From Rhodoferax koreense (GTDB lineage: Bacteria; Pseudomonadota; Gammaproteobacteria; Burkholderiales; Burkholderiaceae_C), in assembly GCF_001955695.1 (NCBI RefSeq), contig NZ_CP019236.1:2418001-2482000 (forward strand): a DNA stretch of 64,000 bases, given 5' to 3'. Made by a program: the position numbers and the translations under genes. Every line of letters starts with the position of its first letter. The stretch's first letter is position 1. Positions 26,635 to 35,781 of the stretch are shown one piece after another. Under the pieces are notes generated by a model, which did not search any database, had not been told where the DNA came from, and saw only the letters and a list, made by a program, of their open reading frames with translations.

Positions 26635-27048
26635 TCAATCCTTGATCGACGCGCTCCAGCGCTGGCCCCACGGGTCGCCGGCGTTGTCCAACTCGCGCCG
26701 CTGGCGCTTGGTGGGCCGGCCGCGGTCGATGCTGAGCGCGGGCTCTGGCGCCAGCCGGCGTTGCTCGGCGGCTTTGGTGCGGGCGGCCAGGCTGTCAGGC
26801 GTTTCCTCGTAGAGCGCCTGCGCCACCGGCGCCGGTCCGCGCGAGCCGCTGATGCCGCGAACCGTCACGGTGCGGATGCTCGGGCCCTGGCGCAGTGTGA
26901 CGAGTTCACCCGCATGCACCTCGCGCGCCGGCTTCACGTCCTGTCCATTCACCTGGACCCGGCCCTTGCCGATCTCCTCGGTGGCCAGGGTGCGGGTCTT
27001 GTAGAAGCGCGCGGCCCAGAGCCATTTGTCGATTCTGATTTTTTCCAT
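26635..27048 (-). CDS. hslR: S4-domain RNA-binding heat-shock protein Hsp15
   Basis: Binds 50S subunits carrying stalled nascent chains and helps recycle them. The protein has 137 residues, with an S4 domain at about 3-65 (RIDKWLWAARFYKTRTLATE is diagnostic) and a basic C-terminal tail (DRGRPTKRQRRELD). Its ATG shares one base with the stop of the upstream sensor-kinase gene, so it is translationally coupled to tctDE, an unexpected partner. Confidence 0.92.
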   Translation of the reverse strand: MEKIRIDKWLWAARFYKTRTLATEEIGKGRVQVNGQDVKPAREVHAGELVTLRQGPSIRTVTVRGISGSRGPAPVAQALYEETPDSLAARTKAAEQRRLAPEPALSIDRGRPTKRQRRELDNAGDPWGQRWSASIKD

Positions 27049-28523
27049 CAGGGCTGATTCTGACCGATCGCCGGCGCGGGCAGGTCAACCCGCGCCTGCA
27101 GGCCCGCGATGCGGCCATGGTCTTCGCGGTTGTCGAGCGCGATGCGGCCGCCCAGCGCCTGCACGATCTCGAAACAGATGGCCAGGCCCAGGCCGGAGCC
27201 GTGGCGCACGTCGCCCGCCGAAAACGGCTGGAACAGGCGCTGGGCCAGCTCGGCCGTGATGCCGGGCCCGCTGTCGGTAACGGCCAGGCCGACGCCGTCG
27301 CCATCGGCACCCACGTCCACCGACAGCAGGCCGCCTTGCGGCGTGTGCTTGATCGCGTTGTGGATCAGGTTGCGCGCGAGTTCGCGCAGCATCCAGTCGT
27401 GGGCGCGCACCGGCGCGGGCCGGGTGGCGATCTCGAAATCGATGTCCTTCTCGGCCAGCAGCGGCGAAAGATCGATGGCCACTTCGCGCACCACGGCCGA
27501 CCAGTCCAGCACCGGCGCGTCGGCCTGCAGGCGCAGTTGCTCGACCTTGGCCAGGTTCAGCATCTGGTTGGCCAGGGCCGTGGCGCGGTCCACGGTGTCG
27601 TTGATCTCCGAGAGCGCCTGGCGTGGCGCCACATCGTCGCGCAGGGCCGACTGCACCTGGGTCTTGAGCACGGCAAGCGGTGTGCGCAACTGGTGGGCGG
27701 CGTCCCGCACGAAGCGCTTCTGGTGGTCGAGCAGGCGCTGCAGCCGCTGCATCACGTCGTTGGTGGCGTCCACCAGCGGCAGCAGTTCACGCGGCGCGTC
27801 GCGCGCGGCGAGGCGGGTCAGGTCGCCCTCGGCGCGGCTCTGCAGTTCCTCGCTGAGGCGGCGCACCGGCCTGGTGGCGCGCTGCACCACGATCACCACC
27901 ACCAGCGCGATCAGCAGCACCAGTGCCGCCTGGCGCCACAGCGTGTCGAGCAGGATCTGCCGGGCCAGCGTCTGGCGCAGCGCCAGCGTCTCGGCCACCT
28001 GCACCACGGCCATGCCGCGGCCGTTGGCGCTGGCCACCGGCTGCAGCAGTACGGCCACGCGCACCGGCTCGCCGCGGAACTCGCCGTTGTAGAAGTCAAC
28101 CAGCGCCGAATAGGCCGGTTGCTGCGGAATGCGGCCGCGCCAGAACGGCAGCTCGGCAAAGCCCGAGACCATCTCCCCGTCGAGACTGGACACGCGGTAG
28201 TACATGCGGCTTTCGTTGTCGGCCTCGAAGGCTTCGAGCGCGGCGTAGGGCACGGTGGCGCGCAGCACCGAGAGCTTGTCGTAGCCGGTCACGTCGAGCT
28301 GCTCGCCGATCGATTTGGCCGAGGCCAGCAGCGAGCGGTCGTAGGCGATGTCGACCGCGCGCTTGGCCTGCTCGTACACGCTGAAGGCATTGATGCCGAC
28401 GAACAGGATCACCGGCACCAGGATGCCCAGCAGCAGGTAGCGCCGCAGTGACAAGGCCTCGACCTGGCCGGAAGAACCATCGCGCCGGCGCACGCCGCCG
28501 ATACGGGCCCGGCCTTGCTTCAT
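27048..28523 (-). CDS. tctE: Sensor histidine kinase of the tricarboxylate transport system
   Basis: Membrane kinase of 491 residues. A transmembrane helix at about 27-48 is followed by the 2CSK-type periplasmic domain to about 190 and a second helix at about 195-215. HAMP, HisKA with the phospho-acceptor in RDAAHQLRTPLAVLKTQ, and HATPase_c with NLIHNAIKHTP, DSGPGI and GSGLGLAI follow. It overlaps tctD by four bases and diverges from tctCBA, the usual genetic linkage for TctDE, which induces tricarboxylate uptake. Start ATG at 28523. Confidence 0.88.
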   Translation of the reverse strand: MKQGRARIGGVRRRDGSSGQVEALSLRRYLLLGILVPVILFVGINAFSVYEQAKRAVDIAYDRSLLASAKSIGEQLDVTGYDKLSVLRATVPYAALEAFEADNESRMYYRVSSLDGEMVSGFAELPFWRGRIPQQPAYSALVDFYNGEFRGEPVRVAVLLQPVASANGRGMAVVQVAETLALRQTLARQILLDTLWRQAALVLLIALVVVIVVQRATRPVRRLSEELQSRAEGDLTRLAARDAPRELLPLVDATNDVMQRLQRLLDHQKRFVRDAAHQLRTPLAVLKTQVQSALRDDVAPRQALSEINDTVDRATALANQMLNLAKVEQLRLQADAPVLDWSAVVREVAIDLSPLLAEKDIDFEIATRPAPVRAHDWMLRELARNLIHNAIKHTPQGGLLSVDVGADGDGVGLAVTDSGPGITAELAQRLFQPFSAGDVRHGSGLGLAICFEIVQALGGRIALDNREDHGRIAGLQARVDLPAPAIGQNQP

Positions 28524-29212
28524 TCATTGGCCTTCAGCAGATAGCCGAGGCCGCGTAGCGTCATCAGCGTGACGCCGGTGTGGGCGAGCTTCTTGCGCAG
28601 CCGGTAGACCACCACCTCGATGGCCTCGTACTGCACGTCCTGCTCGCCGGGGAACACCAGTTCGAAAAGCCGTTCCTTGGTGACCGCATGGCCGGGCTTG
28701 GCCATCAGCGTCTGCAGCAGCGCCAGCTCGCGCGGGCTGAGTTCCAGGACCTGGTCGCGGAAGTAGATGGCGCCGCTATCTTTTTCGCAGCGCAGTTCGC
28801 CCACCAGCAAAGCGCTTGGGCCCGGCAGCGTCTCGGCCTCCAGTGCCAGGCTCGTGCTGCGCCGCACCAGGGCGCGCAGCCGCGCTTCGAGTTCTTCCAG
28901 GTCGAAAGGCTTGGGCAGGTAGTCGTCGGCGCCGGCGTTCAGGCCGAGGATGCGGTCGCCCACCGTGCCGCGCGCGGTGAGGATCAGCACCGGGGTGCGC
29001 AGGCCTTGCCGGCGTGCCGCATCGAGCACCTGCAGGCCGTCCATGCCCGGCAGCGACAGGTCGAGCATGACCACGTCGGGCGGCGCGTCCAGCCAGCTCT
29101 GCAGGGCCACGCGGCCGTCGCCACAGGCCTGCACGGCGAAGCCGCGCCGGCTCAGGGCGCGTTGCAGCGTGGTTTGCATGGCGGGATCGTCTTCGACAAG
29201 CAGCAATTTCAT
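28520..29212 (-). CDS. tctD: OmpR-type response regulator of the tricarboxylate system
   Basis: Transcription activator of 230 residues: receiver domain 1-115 with phospho-acceptor Asp51 in VVMLDLSLPGMDG and Lys in LPKPFD, then a winged-helix OmpR/PhoB domain about 135-228 (LSPRELALLQTLM and YEAIEVVVYRLRKKL). The ATG at 29212 is correct; the frame runs far upstream but homology begins here. It diverges from tctC over a 111-bp region containing the palindrome CATTAG-N8-CTAATG. Confidence 0.9.
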   Translation of the reverse strand: MKLLLVEDDPAMQTTLQRALSRRGFAVQACGDGRVALQSWLDAPPDVVMLDLSLPGMDGLQVLDAARRQGLRTPVLILTARGTVGDRILGLNAGADDYLPKPFDLEELEARLRALVRRSTSLALEAETLPGPSALLVGELRCEKDSGAIYFRDQVLELSPRELALLQTLMAKPGHAVTKERLFELVFPGEQDVQYEAIEVVVYRLRKKLAHTGVTLMTLRGLGYLLKANE

Positions 29213-29232
29213 GGTGGGGTCCTCGGCCGCGA

Positions 29233-29252
29233 CATTAGCATTTCCCCTAATG
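29233..29252. promoter_or_regulatory. Candidate TctD operator between tctD and tctC
   Basis: Perfect inverted repeat CATTAG, eight bases, CTAATG, in the middle of the divergent tctD/tctC promoter region. Size and position fit a dimeric regulator site. Assignment to TctD is inference from location. Confidence 0.45.
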
Positions 29253-29323
29253 CGTTCCGACAGCCGTTTGACAGCCACCGTCGGCATGATCGACAGGTTG
29301 CTTTCAAACAGGAGACTGATCCC

Positions 29324-30286
29324 ATGCGTCGCGATACCTTCCTCAAATCCCTGGCGGCCCTGGCCGCGGCCGGCGCGCTGCCGATGTCGGCCCGCGCCGC
29401 CGGTGCCAACGTGAAGATGATGATCCCGGCCAATCCGGGCGGCGGCTGGGACACGACCGGCCGCGCGCTGGGCAAGGCGCTCACCGAGTCCAAGGTGGCC
29501 GACACCGTCACCTACGACAACAAGGGCGGCGCGGCCGGCGCGCTGGGCCTGGCCCAGTTCGTCAACGGCTCCAAAGGCGATCCCAATGCCATGATGGTCA
29601 TGGGCGCCGTCATGCTCGGCGGCATCATCACCGGCAAGCCGCCGGTGAGCCTGTCGCAGGCCACGCCGATCGCGCGCATCACCAGCGAATACAACGTCTT
29701 CGTGCTGCCGTCGAATTCGCCGTTCAAGAACATGGCCGAGGTCGTGGCACAGCTGAAGAAGGACCCGGGCAGCGTCAAGTGGGGCGGCGGTTCGCGCGGC
29801 TCCACCGAACACGTGGCCGCGGCCATGATCGCGCAGAAGGTCGGCGCCGATCCTTCGAAGATCAACTACGTGGCCTTCCGCGGCGGCGGCGAAGCCACGG
29901 CGGCCATCCTGGGCGGCAACGTCACCATCGGCGGCAGCGGCTACAGTGAATTCGCCGAATACATCGCCGCGGGCAAGATGAAGGCCATCGCCGTCACCTC
30001 CGAGCAGCGCCTGCCGGGCATCAACGTGCCCACGCTGAAGGAGCAGGGCATCGACGTGGTGATCGGCAACTGGCGCGGCGTGTACGGCGCGCCCGGCATC
30101 ACCGATGCGCAGAAGAAGGCGCTGACCGACATGCTGCTGACCGCGCTCAAGTCGCCGGCCTGGGCCGAGGCCGTGAAGAAAAACGACTGGACCCCGGCCG
30201 TGCTGACCGGCGATGCCTTCGCCAAGTTCGTCGACGACGATTTCGCCAGCCTGCGCGCCATCATGGTCAAGTCCGGAATGATCTGA
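29324..30286 (+). CDS. tctC: Tripartite tricarboxylate transporter binding protein
   Basis: Periplasmic Bug-family receptor of 320 residues. The signal (RRDTFLKSLAALAAAGALPMSARA) begins at the ATG at 29324, with CAGGAGA 8-14 bases upstream. Family elements are KMMIPANPGGGWDTTGRAL, VTYDNKGGAAGALGL and GNWRGVYGAPGI. It delivers citrate or a similar tricarboxylate to TctAB. First gene of tctCBA, diverging from tctDE. Confidence 0.92.
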   Translation: MRRDTFLKSLAALAAAGALPMSARAAGANVKMMIPANPGGGWDTTGRALGKALTESKVADTVTYDNKGGAAGALGLAQFVNGSKGDPNAMMVMGAVMLGGIITGKPPVSLSQATPIARITSEYNVFVLPSNSPFKNMAEVVAQLKKDPGSVKWGGGSRGSTEHVAAAMIAQKVGADPSKINYVAFRGGGEATAAILGGNVTIGGSGYSEFAEYIAAGKMKAIAVTSEQRLPGINVPTLKEQGIDVVIGNWRGVYGAPGITDAQKKALTDMLLTALKSPAWAEAVKKNDWTPAVLTGDAFAKFVDDDFASLRAIMVKSGMI

Positions 30287-30294
30287 GGAACTGG

Positions 30295-30432
30295 GCTCGC
30301 CCCCAAGTCGCTCGCTTCGTGTAGCTCCTCCCCCTGCAGGGGGCGCAACCTGCGGCCCGGCGAAGCCGGTTCCGCAGTCGTTCTGGAATGGATGCCGGCA
30401 CTTCTGCAACCACGTGCTGAGCCTGTCGAAGT
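30295..30432. repeat. Two repeat fragments between tctC and tctB
   Basis: 30295-30380 is a GC-rich intergenic element with the palindrome CCCCCTGCAGGGGG at 30330-30343 and a GGCCCGGCGAAGCCGG hairpin, a type I recall as common in Comamonadaceae. It is followed at 30416-30432 by half a unit of the other repeat family (GTGCTGAGCCTGTCGAAG). They occupy the 171-bp gap inside the tct operon. Confidence 0.65.
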
Positions 30433-30457
30433 ACCTTTCGTCTTGCTGGACATAATC

Positions 30458-30976
30458 ATGACAACTACCCCAGAAACCAATGCCGTCTGGCCACAGACCC
30501 TTGTCGGCATCGGTGTGCTGCTGACCGGGCTGGCGCTCGGCTTTGGCGCCATCAGCATCTCTTCCGAGGCCGGCTACGGCGGCGTCGGCCCCAATTTCCT
30601 GCCGTGGTTGATCTCGGTCGTGCTGACCATCTGCGGCCTGTTCATCCTCTGGGAGGCGCGCAGCGGCGGCTTTCGCGAACTCGACGCGCCATCGGGTGCG
30701 GAACACGCGTACTGGCCGGGCTTCGTCTGGGTCTCGGCCGGCCTGCTGCTCAACGCCGCGTTGATCACCACGCTCGGCTTCATCCTGAGTTGCACCCTGT
30801 GTTATGTGCTCGCCGTGCAGGGCCTGCGCCGTGCCGCGGGCCAGGCCTGCGGTGCGCCGCGCGTGTGGATCGTCGACACCATCGCCGGTGTGTTGATCGC
30901 CGCGCCGGTGTTCTGGATGTTCACGCAATTCCTTGCAATCAATTTGCCTGGCTTGACCAACAGCGGGTGGCTCTGA
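30458..30976 (+). CDS. tctB: Tripartite tricarboxylate transporter small membrane subunit
   Basis: 172-residue integral membrane protein with four hydrophobic segments (GIGVLLTGLALGFGAISI, FLPWLISVVLTICGLFIL, the ALITTLGFILSCTLCYVLAV region and the C-terminal GVLIAAPVFWMFTQFLAI). Topology and position between tctC and tctA define it as TctB, which is otherwise poorly conserved. The ATG at 30458 (MTTTPETN) is preferred; upstream codons come from repeat DNA. The tctA start follows one base after its stop. Confidence 0.88.
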   Translation: MTTTPETNAVWPQTLVGIGVLLTGLALGFGAISISSEAGYGGVGPNFLPWLISVVLTICGLFILWEARSGGFRELDAPSGAEHAYWPGFVWVSAGLLLNAALITTLGFILSCTLCYVLAVQGLRRAAGQACGAPRVWIVDTIAGVLIAAPVFWMFTQFLAINLPGLTNSGWL

Positions 30977-30977
30977 C

Positions 30978-32492
30978 ATGGAAATCTTCAACGCACTGAT
31001 GACCGGCTTCGCCGCCGCGATCACCCCCGTCAACCTGTTGTGGTGCCTGGTGGGCTGCGCGCTCGGCACGGCCGTCGGCGTGTTGCCTGGCATCGGCCCC
31101 GCCACTGCGGTGGCCATGCTGTTGCCGATCACCGCCAAAGTCGACATCACCGCCTCGATGATCTTCTTCTCGGGCATCTACTACGGCGCCATGTACGGCG
31201 GCTCGACCACGTCCATCCTGCTGAACACGCCCGGGGAGACGGCCAGCATGGTCACGGCCATGGAAGGCAACAAGATGGCCAAGAGCGGGCGTGCGGGCGC
31301 GGCGCTGGCCACGGCGGCCATCGGCTCGTTCGTGGCGGGCACCATCGCCACCGTGGTGGTCACGATGTTCGCGCCCATGGTGGCGGAATTCGCCGTGAAG
31401 CTCGGCCCGCCCGAATACTTCCTGCTGATGTTGCTGGCCTTCACCACGGTGAGTGCGGTGCTGGGCAAGAGCACGCTGCGCGGCATGACCGCGCTGTTCA
31501 TCGGCCTGGCCGCCGGCTGTGTCGGGCTCGACCAGATCTCCGGCCAGGGCCGCTACACCGGCGGCGTACCGGAGCTGCTCGACGGCATCGAGATCGTGCT
31601 GGTGGCCGTGGGCCTGTTCGCGGTGGCCGAGGTGCTGTACGCGGTGCTCTACGAAGGCCGGGTCGTCGAAGGCCAGAACAAGCTCAGCCGCGTGCACATG
31701 AGCGCGCGTGACTGGAAGCGCTCCGTTCCGGCCTGGCTGCGCGGCACGGTGATTGGCACGCCGTTCGGCTGCATCCCGGCCGGCGGCACGGAGATCCCGA
31801 CCTTTCTGAGCTATGCGGTCGAGAAGAAGCTCGTCAAGGACCCGAAGGACAAGGCCGAATTCGGCACCACCGGCGCCATCGAAGGCGTGGCCGGCCCCGA
31901 GGCCGCGAACAACGCCACCGTGACGGCCGCGCTGATCCCGCTGCTCACGCTCGGCATTCCGACCAGCAACACCACGGCCATCCTGCTCGGCGCGTTCCAG
32001 AACTACGGCATCCAGCCGGGCCCGCAGCTGTTCACCAGTTCGGCCGCGCTGGTGTGGGCGCTGATCGCCTCGCTCTACATCGGCAACGTGATGCTCTTGG
32101 TGCTGAACCTGCCGATGGTCGGCCTGTGGGTCAAGCTGCTGAAGATCCCCAAGCCGCAGCTCTACGCCGGCATCCTGATCTTCGCCACCGTCGGTGCCTA
32201 CGGCATGCGCCAGAGCGCTTTCGACCTGTTCCTGTTGTACGCCATCGGCCTGCTGGGCGTGGTGATGCGCCGCTTCGACTTCCCGACCGCACCGGTGGTG
32301 GTCGGCATGATCCTCGGCCCGCTGGCCGAAGCCCAGCTGCGCAACGCCATGTCGATCGGTGAGGGCAGCGCAGCGGTGTTCTTCCAGCGCCCGATGTCGA
32401 TCACCCTGGTGGTCATCGTGCTGGCCGTGCTGATCCTGCCACGCTTGTTCAAGCACATGAGCGAGCGCAAGGCGCGGCTCGCGGGCGTGTAG
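30978..32492 (+). CDS. tctA: Tripartite tricarboxylate transporter large membrane subunit
   Basis: 504-residue permease with about twelve hydrophobic segments. TctA hallmarks are [39 protein letters not shown] and the repeated [23 protein letters not shown] and [12 protein letters not shown]. It drives cation-coupled tricarboxylate uptake using substrate from TctC. It ends the operon, followed 27 bases later by an intrinsic terminator. Confidence 0.95.
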   Translation: MEIFNALMTGFAAAITPVNLLWCLVGCALGTAVGVLPGIGPATAVAMLLPITAKVDITASMIFFSGIYYGAMYGGSTTSILLNTPGETASMVTAMEGNKMAKSGRAGAALATAAIGSFVAGTIATVVVTMFAPMVAEFAVKLGPPEYFLLMLLAFTTVSAVLGKSTLRGMTALFIGLAAGCVGLDQISGQGRYTGGVPELLDGIEIVLVAVGLFAVAEVLYAVLYEGRVVEGQNKLSRVHMSARDWKRSVPAWLRGTVIGTPFGCIPAGGTEIPTFLSYAVEKKLVKDPKDKAEFGTTGAIEGVAGPEAANNATVTAALIPLLTLGIPTSNTTAILLGAFQNYGIQPGPQLFTSSAALVWALIASLYIGNVMLLVLNLPMVGLWVKLLKIPKPQLYAGILIFATVGAYGMRQSAFDLFLLYAIGLLGVVMRRFDFPTAPVVVGMILGPLAEAQLRNAMSIGEGSAAVFFQRPMSITLVVIVLAVLILPRLFKHMSERKARLAGV

Positions 32493-32518
32493 GCGGAACG
32501 GCGCTACAACAATCAAGG

Positions 32519-32540
32519 GGCCTGCTTTTGCAGGCCTTTT
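32519..32540 (+). terminator. Terminator of the tct operon
   Basis: GGCCTGC-TTTT-GCAGGCC hairpin followed by TTTT. Confidence 0.9.
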
Positions 32541-32560
32541 GCTTTTGGGGAGGCGCCACG

Positions 32561-32643
32561 CCGTTCGCCCTGAGCCTGTCGAAGGACCCTCCGTTCCCGG
32601 CCATCCTGCGCTCGTCGAAGCACGACAGGCTCAGCCCGGACGG
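32561..32643. repeat. Palindromic repeat between convergent tctA and SDR genes
   Basis: Unit with arms CTGAGCCTGTCGAAG and CACGACAGGCTCAG flanked by CCGTTCG and CGGACGG; the right half is somewhat diverged. Confidence 0.85.
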
Positions 32644-32651
32644 TGCGATGA

Positions 32652-33410
32652 TCAGCGCGGCGCCAGGCGGATCGCGCCGTCGAGGCGGATGACTTCGCCG
32701 TTGAGCATGTCGTTCTCGATGATGTGCTTGGCCAGCTTCGCATAGTCCTGCGGCGTGCCCAGGCGCGACGGGAAGGGCACGTTCGCGGCGAGCGCATCCT
32801 GCACTTCCTGCGGCATGCCGAACAGCATCGGCGTGCCGAAGATGCCCGGCGCAATCGTCATGTTGCGGATGCCCGAGCGCGCCAGGTCGCGTGCGATCGG
32901 CAAGGTCATGCCGACCACGCCGCCCTTGGACGCGGCATAGGCCGCCTGGCCGATCTGGCCGTCGTAGGCCGCCACCGAGGCGGTGGAGATCAACACGCCG
33001 CGTTCGCCCGTCGCCTCGGGCTCGTTCTTCGCCATGGCTTCGGCAGCCAGGCGAATCATGTTGAAGCTGCCGATCAGGTTCACGGTGACGGTCTTGCCGA
33101 ACAGCGCCAGCCCATGCGCCCCGTTCTTGCCCACGGTCTTCTCGGCCGGCGCGATGCCGGCGCAGTTGACCAGGCCCATGAGTTTGCCCAGCGAGACCGC
33201 CTTGGCCACCACGGCCTGGCCGTCGGCCTCCTGGCTGACGTCGCAGCGCACGAAGGCTCCGCCGATCTCGCGCGCGACGGCCTCGCCCTTGTCGGCCTGC
33301 ATGTCGGCGATCACCACCGTGGCGCCGCTGGCGGCCAGCATGCGCGCCGTGCCTTCGCCCAATCCGGATGCGCCACCGGTGACGATGAAAACCTTGCCTG
33401 CAATGTCCAT
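32652..33410 (-). CDS. Short-chain dehydrogenase, 3-hydroxyacyl-CoA dehydrogenase type II-like
   Basis: NAD(P)-dependent oxidoreductase of 252 residues. Cofactor motif [13 protein letters not shown], Asp47 after the second strand favouring NAD, NCAG, and catalytic Ser/Tyr/Lys ([23 protein letters not shown]). It resembles type II 3-hydroxyacyl-CoA dehydrogenases in beta-oxidation-like pathways. A second protein with the same architecture (starting at 53972) sits in the hydroxycinnamate cluster. The ATG at 33410 begins MDIAGKVF. It is isolated, with repeats on both sides. Confidence 0.87.
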   Translation of the reverse strand: MDIAGKVFIVTGGASGLGEGTARMLAASGATVVIADMQADKGEAVAREIGGAFVRCDVSQEADGQAVVAKAVSLGKLMGLVNCAGIAPAEKTVGKNGAHGLALFGKTVTVNLIGSFNMIRLAAEAMAKNEPEATGERGVLISTASVAAYDGQIGQAAYAASKGGVVGMTLPIARDLARSGIRNMTIAPGIFGTPMLFGMPQEVQDALAANVPFPSRLGTPQDYAKLAKHIIENDMLNGEVIRLDGAIRLAPR

Positions 33411-33463
33411 ATGTTGCTCCTGGTGTTGTGTTGAATCTTCCAAAATTCAGGACAAACAAAGTC

Positions 33464-33534
33464 CCGTTCGAGCTGAGCCTGTCGAAGCCCTTGGCTGCAG
33501 CAAGCAGGCACTTCGACAAGCTCAGTGCGAACGG
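33464..33534. repeat. Palindromic repeat upstream of the SDR gene
   Basis: Arms CTGAGCCTGTCGAAG and CTTCGACAAGCTCAG with outer CCGTTCG and CGAACGG. Confidence 0.9.
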
Positions 33535-33613
33535 GCTGGGTTGTCCTGCATTGAAGCAAGATCGCTAAGTTGACGTTGACGTAAACGTCAATTATGGCGC
33601 CAACCGTGCCGCA

Positions 33614-34249
33614 TCATTTCCGGCTGGCGCTGTGCTCCAGTGCGAAGCGCAGGAGGGCCGCACTGCTGTCCAGTCCGAAGCGCTGGCGGATGTTGGCGCG
33701 GTGCGCGTCCACCGTGCGCGGGTCGATGCCCAGTTGGCGTGCGATCTCCTTGCTGGTCAGGCCCTGGGCGACGAAGGCCAGCACTTCGGATTCGCGTGCG
33801 GTGAGCGCGGGCTGCTGCTGGCGCCGGTCGAGCGCACGCTTGAGTCCGGCGGGATAGTGCGTGGCGCCACGCATCACGGCCTCGATGGCCTGCACCAGTT
33901 CGGCGGCTTCGGATTCCTTGACCACGAAGCCCTGCGCACCGACATCGAAGGCCTGCAGCATGTGTTCTTCCTGCGTGGACGCGGTGAAGACGACATAACG
34001 GATCGCGGGCTGGCGCTCGCTCAGTTGGCGGATCAGCTCGATGCCGCTGGTGGGCTTCATCTGCAGGTCGGTGAGCACGATGTCGGGCTGGTGCACGTCG
34101 GCCTGCGCCAGCGCTTCCTCGGCGTTGCGCGCCTCGGCGACGACTTCGATCGGCAGCGCGAAGGCGGCCAGCAGGCTGATCAGGCTGTGCCGCACGACCG
34201 GGTGGTCGTCGACGATCAGCAGGCGGATGGGTGGGGTATTGGTGGTCAC
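33614..34249 (-). CDS. NarL/LuxR-type response regulator
   Basis: DNA-binding regulator of 211 residues. Receiver domain with Asp61 in DIVLTDLQMKPTSG, then a LuxR-type HTH at about 145-205 (LTARESEVLAFVAQGLTSKEIARQLGIDPRTVDAHRANI). The GTG at 34249 overlaps the stop of the kinase gene (GTGA), and homology begins right after it. Partner of the Cache-domain kinase; the pair diverges from cstA and probably controls it. Confidence 0.9.
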   Translation of the reverse strand: MTTNTPPIRLLIVDDHPVVRHSLISLLAAFALPIEVVAEARNAEEALAQADVHQPDIVLTDLQMKPTSGIELIRQLSERQPAIRYVVFTASTQEEHMLQAFDVGAQGFVVKESEAAELVQAIEAVMRGATHYPAGLKRALDRRQQQPALTARESEVLAFVAQGLTSKEIARQLGIDPRTVDAHRANIRQRFGLDSSAALLRFALEHSASRK

Positions 34250-35640
34250 GGCTTGAGGGCGGCGGGTGGCAGCCAGACGGTCAGCTGGGTTGCGCCCGGC
34301 GCCGATTCGATCACGAAGCGGCCGCCGAGCATTTCGATGCGTTCGCGCATGTTGGTGAGGCCCAGGCCCGCGCGCACCTCGCGCAAGGCGGCCGGCACGT
34401 CGAAGCCGCGGCCATCGTCGCGCAGTCGCAGCGTGAGGCCGGCGTTGCCATGCAGCAGTTGCAGCCACACATGGCGCGCCCCCGCATGTTTTTCCACGTT
34501 GCCCAAGGCTTCCTGCGCGACGCGGAACATGGCGGTGGCCACAGCCTCGGGCATGCGCGGCAGCAGGTCCACCTGGGTCTTCACCTCGACGCCGGTGCGC
34601 GCACCGAACTCGCCGGCGGTCTGGTCGATGGCGCTGGCCAGGCCCAGATCGTCGAGCAGGGTGGGGCGCAGGCCGTGCGAGATGCGCCGCACGTCGCGCA
34701 TCACGCCCTGCACCAGGCCGACGCCGTTGCGCAGGGTGTCGGCGGCCTGCGGGTTGCCGCGCTCCATCTGCAGCAGCGCTGATTCACAGACAAACTTCAC
34801 CGACAGCAGCAACTGGCTGATGCCGTCGTGCAGTTCGCGCGCCACGCGCGAGCGTTCGTCCTCCTGCGATCGCACCACCTTTTGCGCCATGGCGCGCAGC
34901 TTGCCATCGGCGGCGCGTTGTTCGTACAGGTTCAGTGCCAGGCCGCCGGCGGCCACCAGCAGCAGCGCGGCCGAGGCGATGAACAGCACCTGGTTGCGTG
35001 TCAGGCGCACCGCCTCCGCGCTGGAGCGGCTGATCAGCGCCTGCGCCTCCTGCAGGTGGTCGAGGTACAGGCCGGTGCCGATCACCCAGCCCCATTCCGG
35101 CACGAGTTCCACGTAGCCCAGCTTGCGTTCCTCGCGGCCGGTGGAGGGGCGGTTCCACATGTAGTCGACGAAGCCACCGCCGGCCTGCGCCTGGCGCACC
35201 AGTTGCTGGATCATGGCCGCGCCATTGCTGTCGCGCCGGTCCCATTGGCTGCGGCCCTCGATCTCGTTCAGGCGCGGATGCATCAGGCTGTTGCCCTGCA
35301 GGTCGTAGACGAAGAAGTAGTTGTCGTTGCCGAAGTCCATGCGCCGCAGCAGTTCCAGCGCCTCGCGGCGCGCGGCCGGGTCGTGGCCGGTCTTCTCGTA
35401 CAGGTGGGAGACGGCGCGCCGGCCGACCTGCACGAAATGCTGGAGTTCGTCCTTGCGCGCCTGCAGCAGGATCGGCTGCATCGCCGCCATCTGCGCCTCG
35501 GCCAGTTGCGCGGACTGCTGGCGGATCACCCACACCACCGCGCCGATGGCCAGCAGCAGCGGCACCACCGCCAGCAACAGCACCATCGACCGCAAACGCA
35601 AGCGCACACCTTGTTCAGCCATGCTTTGATTCTGGCGCAT
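34246..35640 (-). CDS. Sensor histidine kinase with Cache domain (NarX/HisKA_3 class)
   Basis: 464-residue membrane kinase. Helix at about 17-40; extracytoplasmic single Cache domain about 45-205 (DNYFFVYDLQGNSLMHP and GFVDYMWNRP are typical of Cache_2, which binds small carboxylates); second helix about 218-240. HisKA_3 has phospho-acceptor His in VARELHDGISQLLLSVKF; HATPase_c has DDGRGFD and GLGLTNMRERI. It overlaps the regulator gene and diverges from cstA, suggesting carboxylate or pyruvate-type sensing. An internal ATG at 35622 is an alternative start; neither has a strong RBS. Confidence 0.87.
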   Translation of the reverse strand: MRQNQSMAEQGVRLRLRSMVLLLAVVPLLLAIGAVVWVIRQQSAQLAEAQMAAMQPILLQARKDELQHFVQVGRRAVSHLYEKTGHDPAARREALELLRRMDFGNDNYFFVYDLQGNSLMHPRLNEIEGRSQWDRRDSNGAAMIQQLVRQAQAGGGFVDYMWNRPSTGREERKLGYVELVPEWGWVIGTGLYLDHLQEAQALISRSSAEAVRLTRNQVLFIASAALLLVAAGGLALNLYEQRAADGKLRAMAQKVVRSQEDERSRVARELHDGISQLLLSVKFVCESALLQMERGNPQAADTLRNGVGLVQGVMRDVRRISHGLRPTLLDDLGLASAIDQTAGEFGARTGVEVKTQVDLLPRMPEAVATAMFRVAQEALGNVEKHAGARHVWLQLLHGNAGLTLRLRDDGRGFDVPAALREVRAGLGLTNMRERIEMLGGRFVIESAPGATQLTVWLPPAALKP

Positions 35641-35781
35641 TGCGGCCCGGGGCCAACAACCCAGGGAAAACCATTACGTAATCACACGCCTTCACGCCCC
35701 GCAAGCACACCGATGCGCCGGGGCGGGCCGGTTTCGATACTCGAAACGCGCAGCTTCACCCACCACGACAACGAAGAGACC

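Noticed and set aside
30939..32516. 525-codon minus-strand open frame opposite tctA
   Set aside because: Low-complexity His/Arg/Gln/Gly translation, antisense to an unmistakable TctA.
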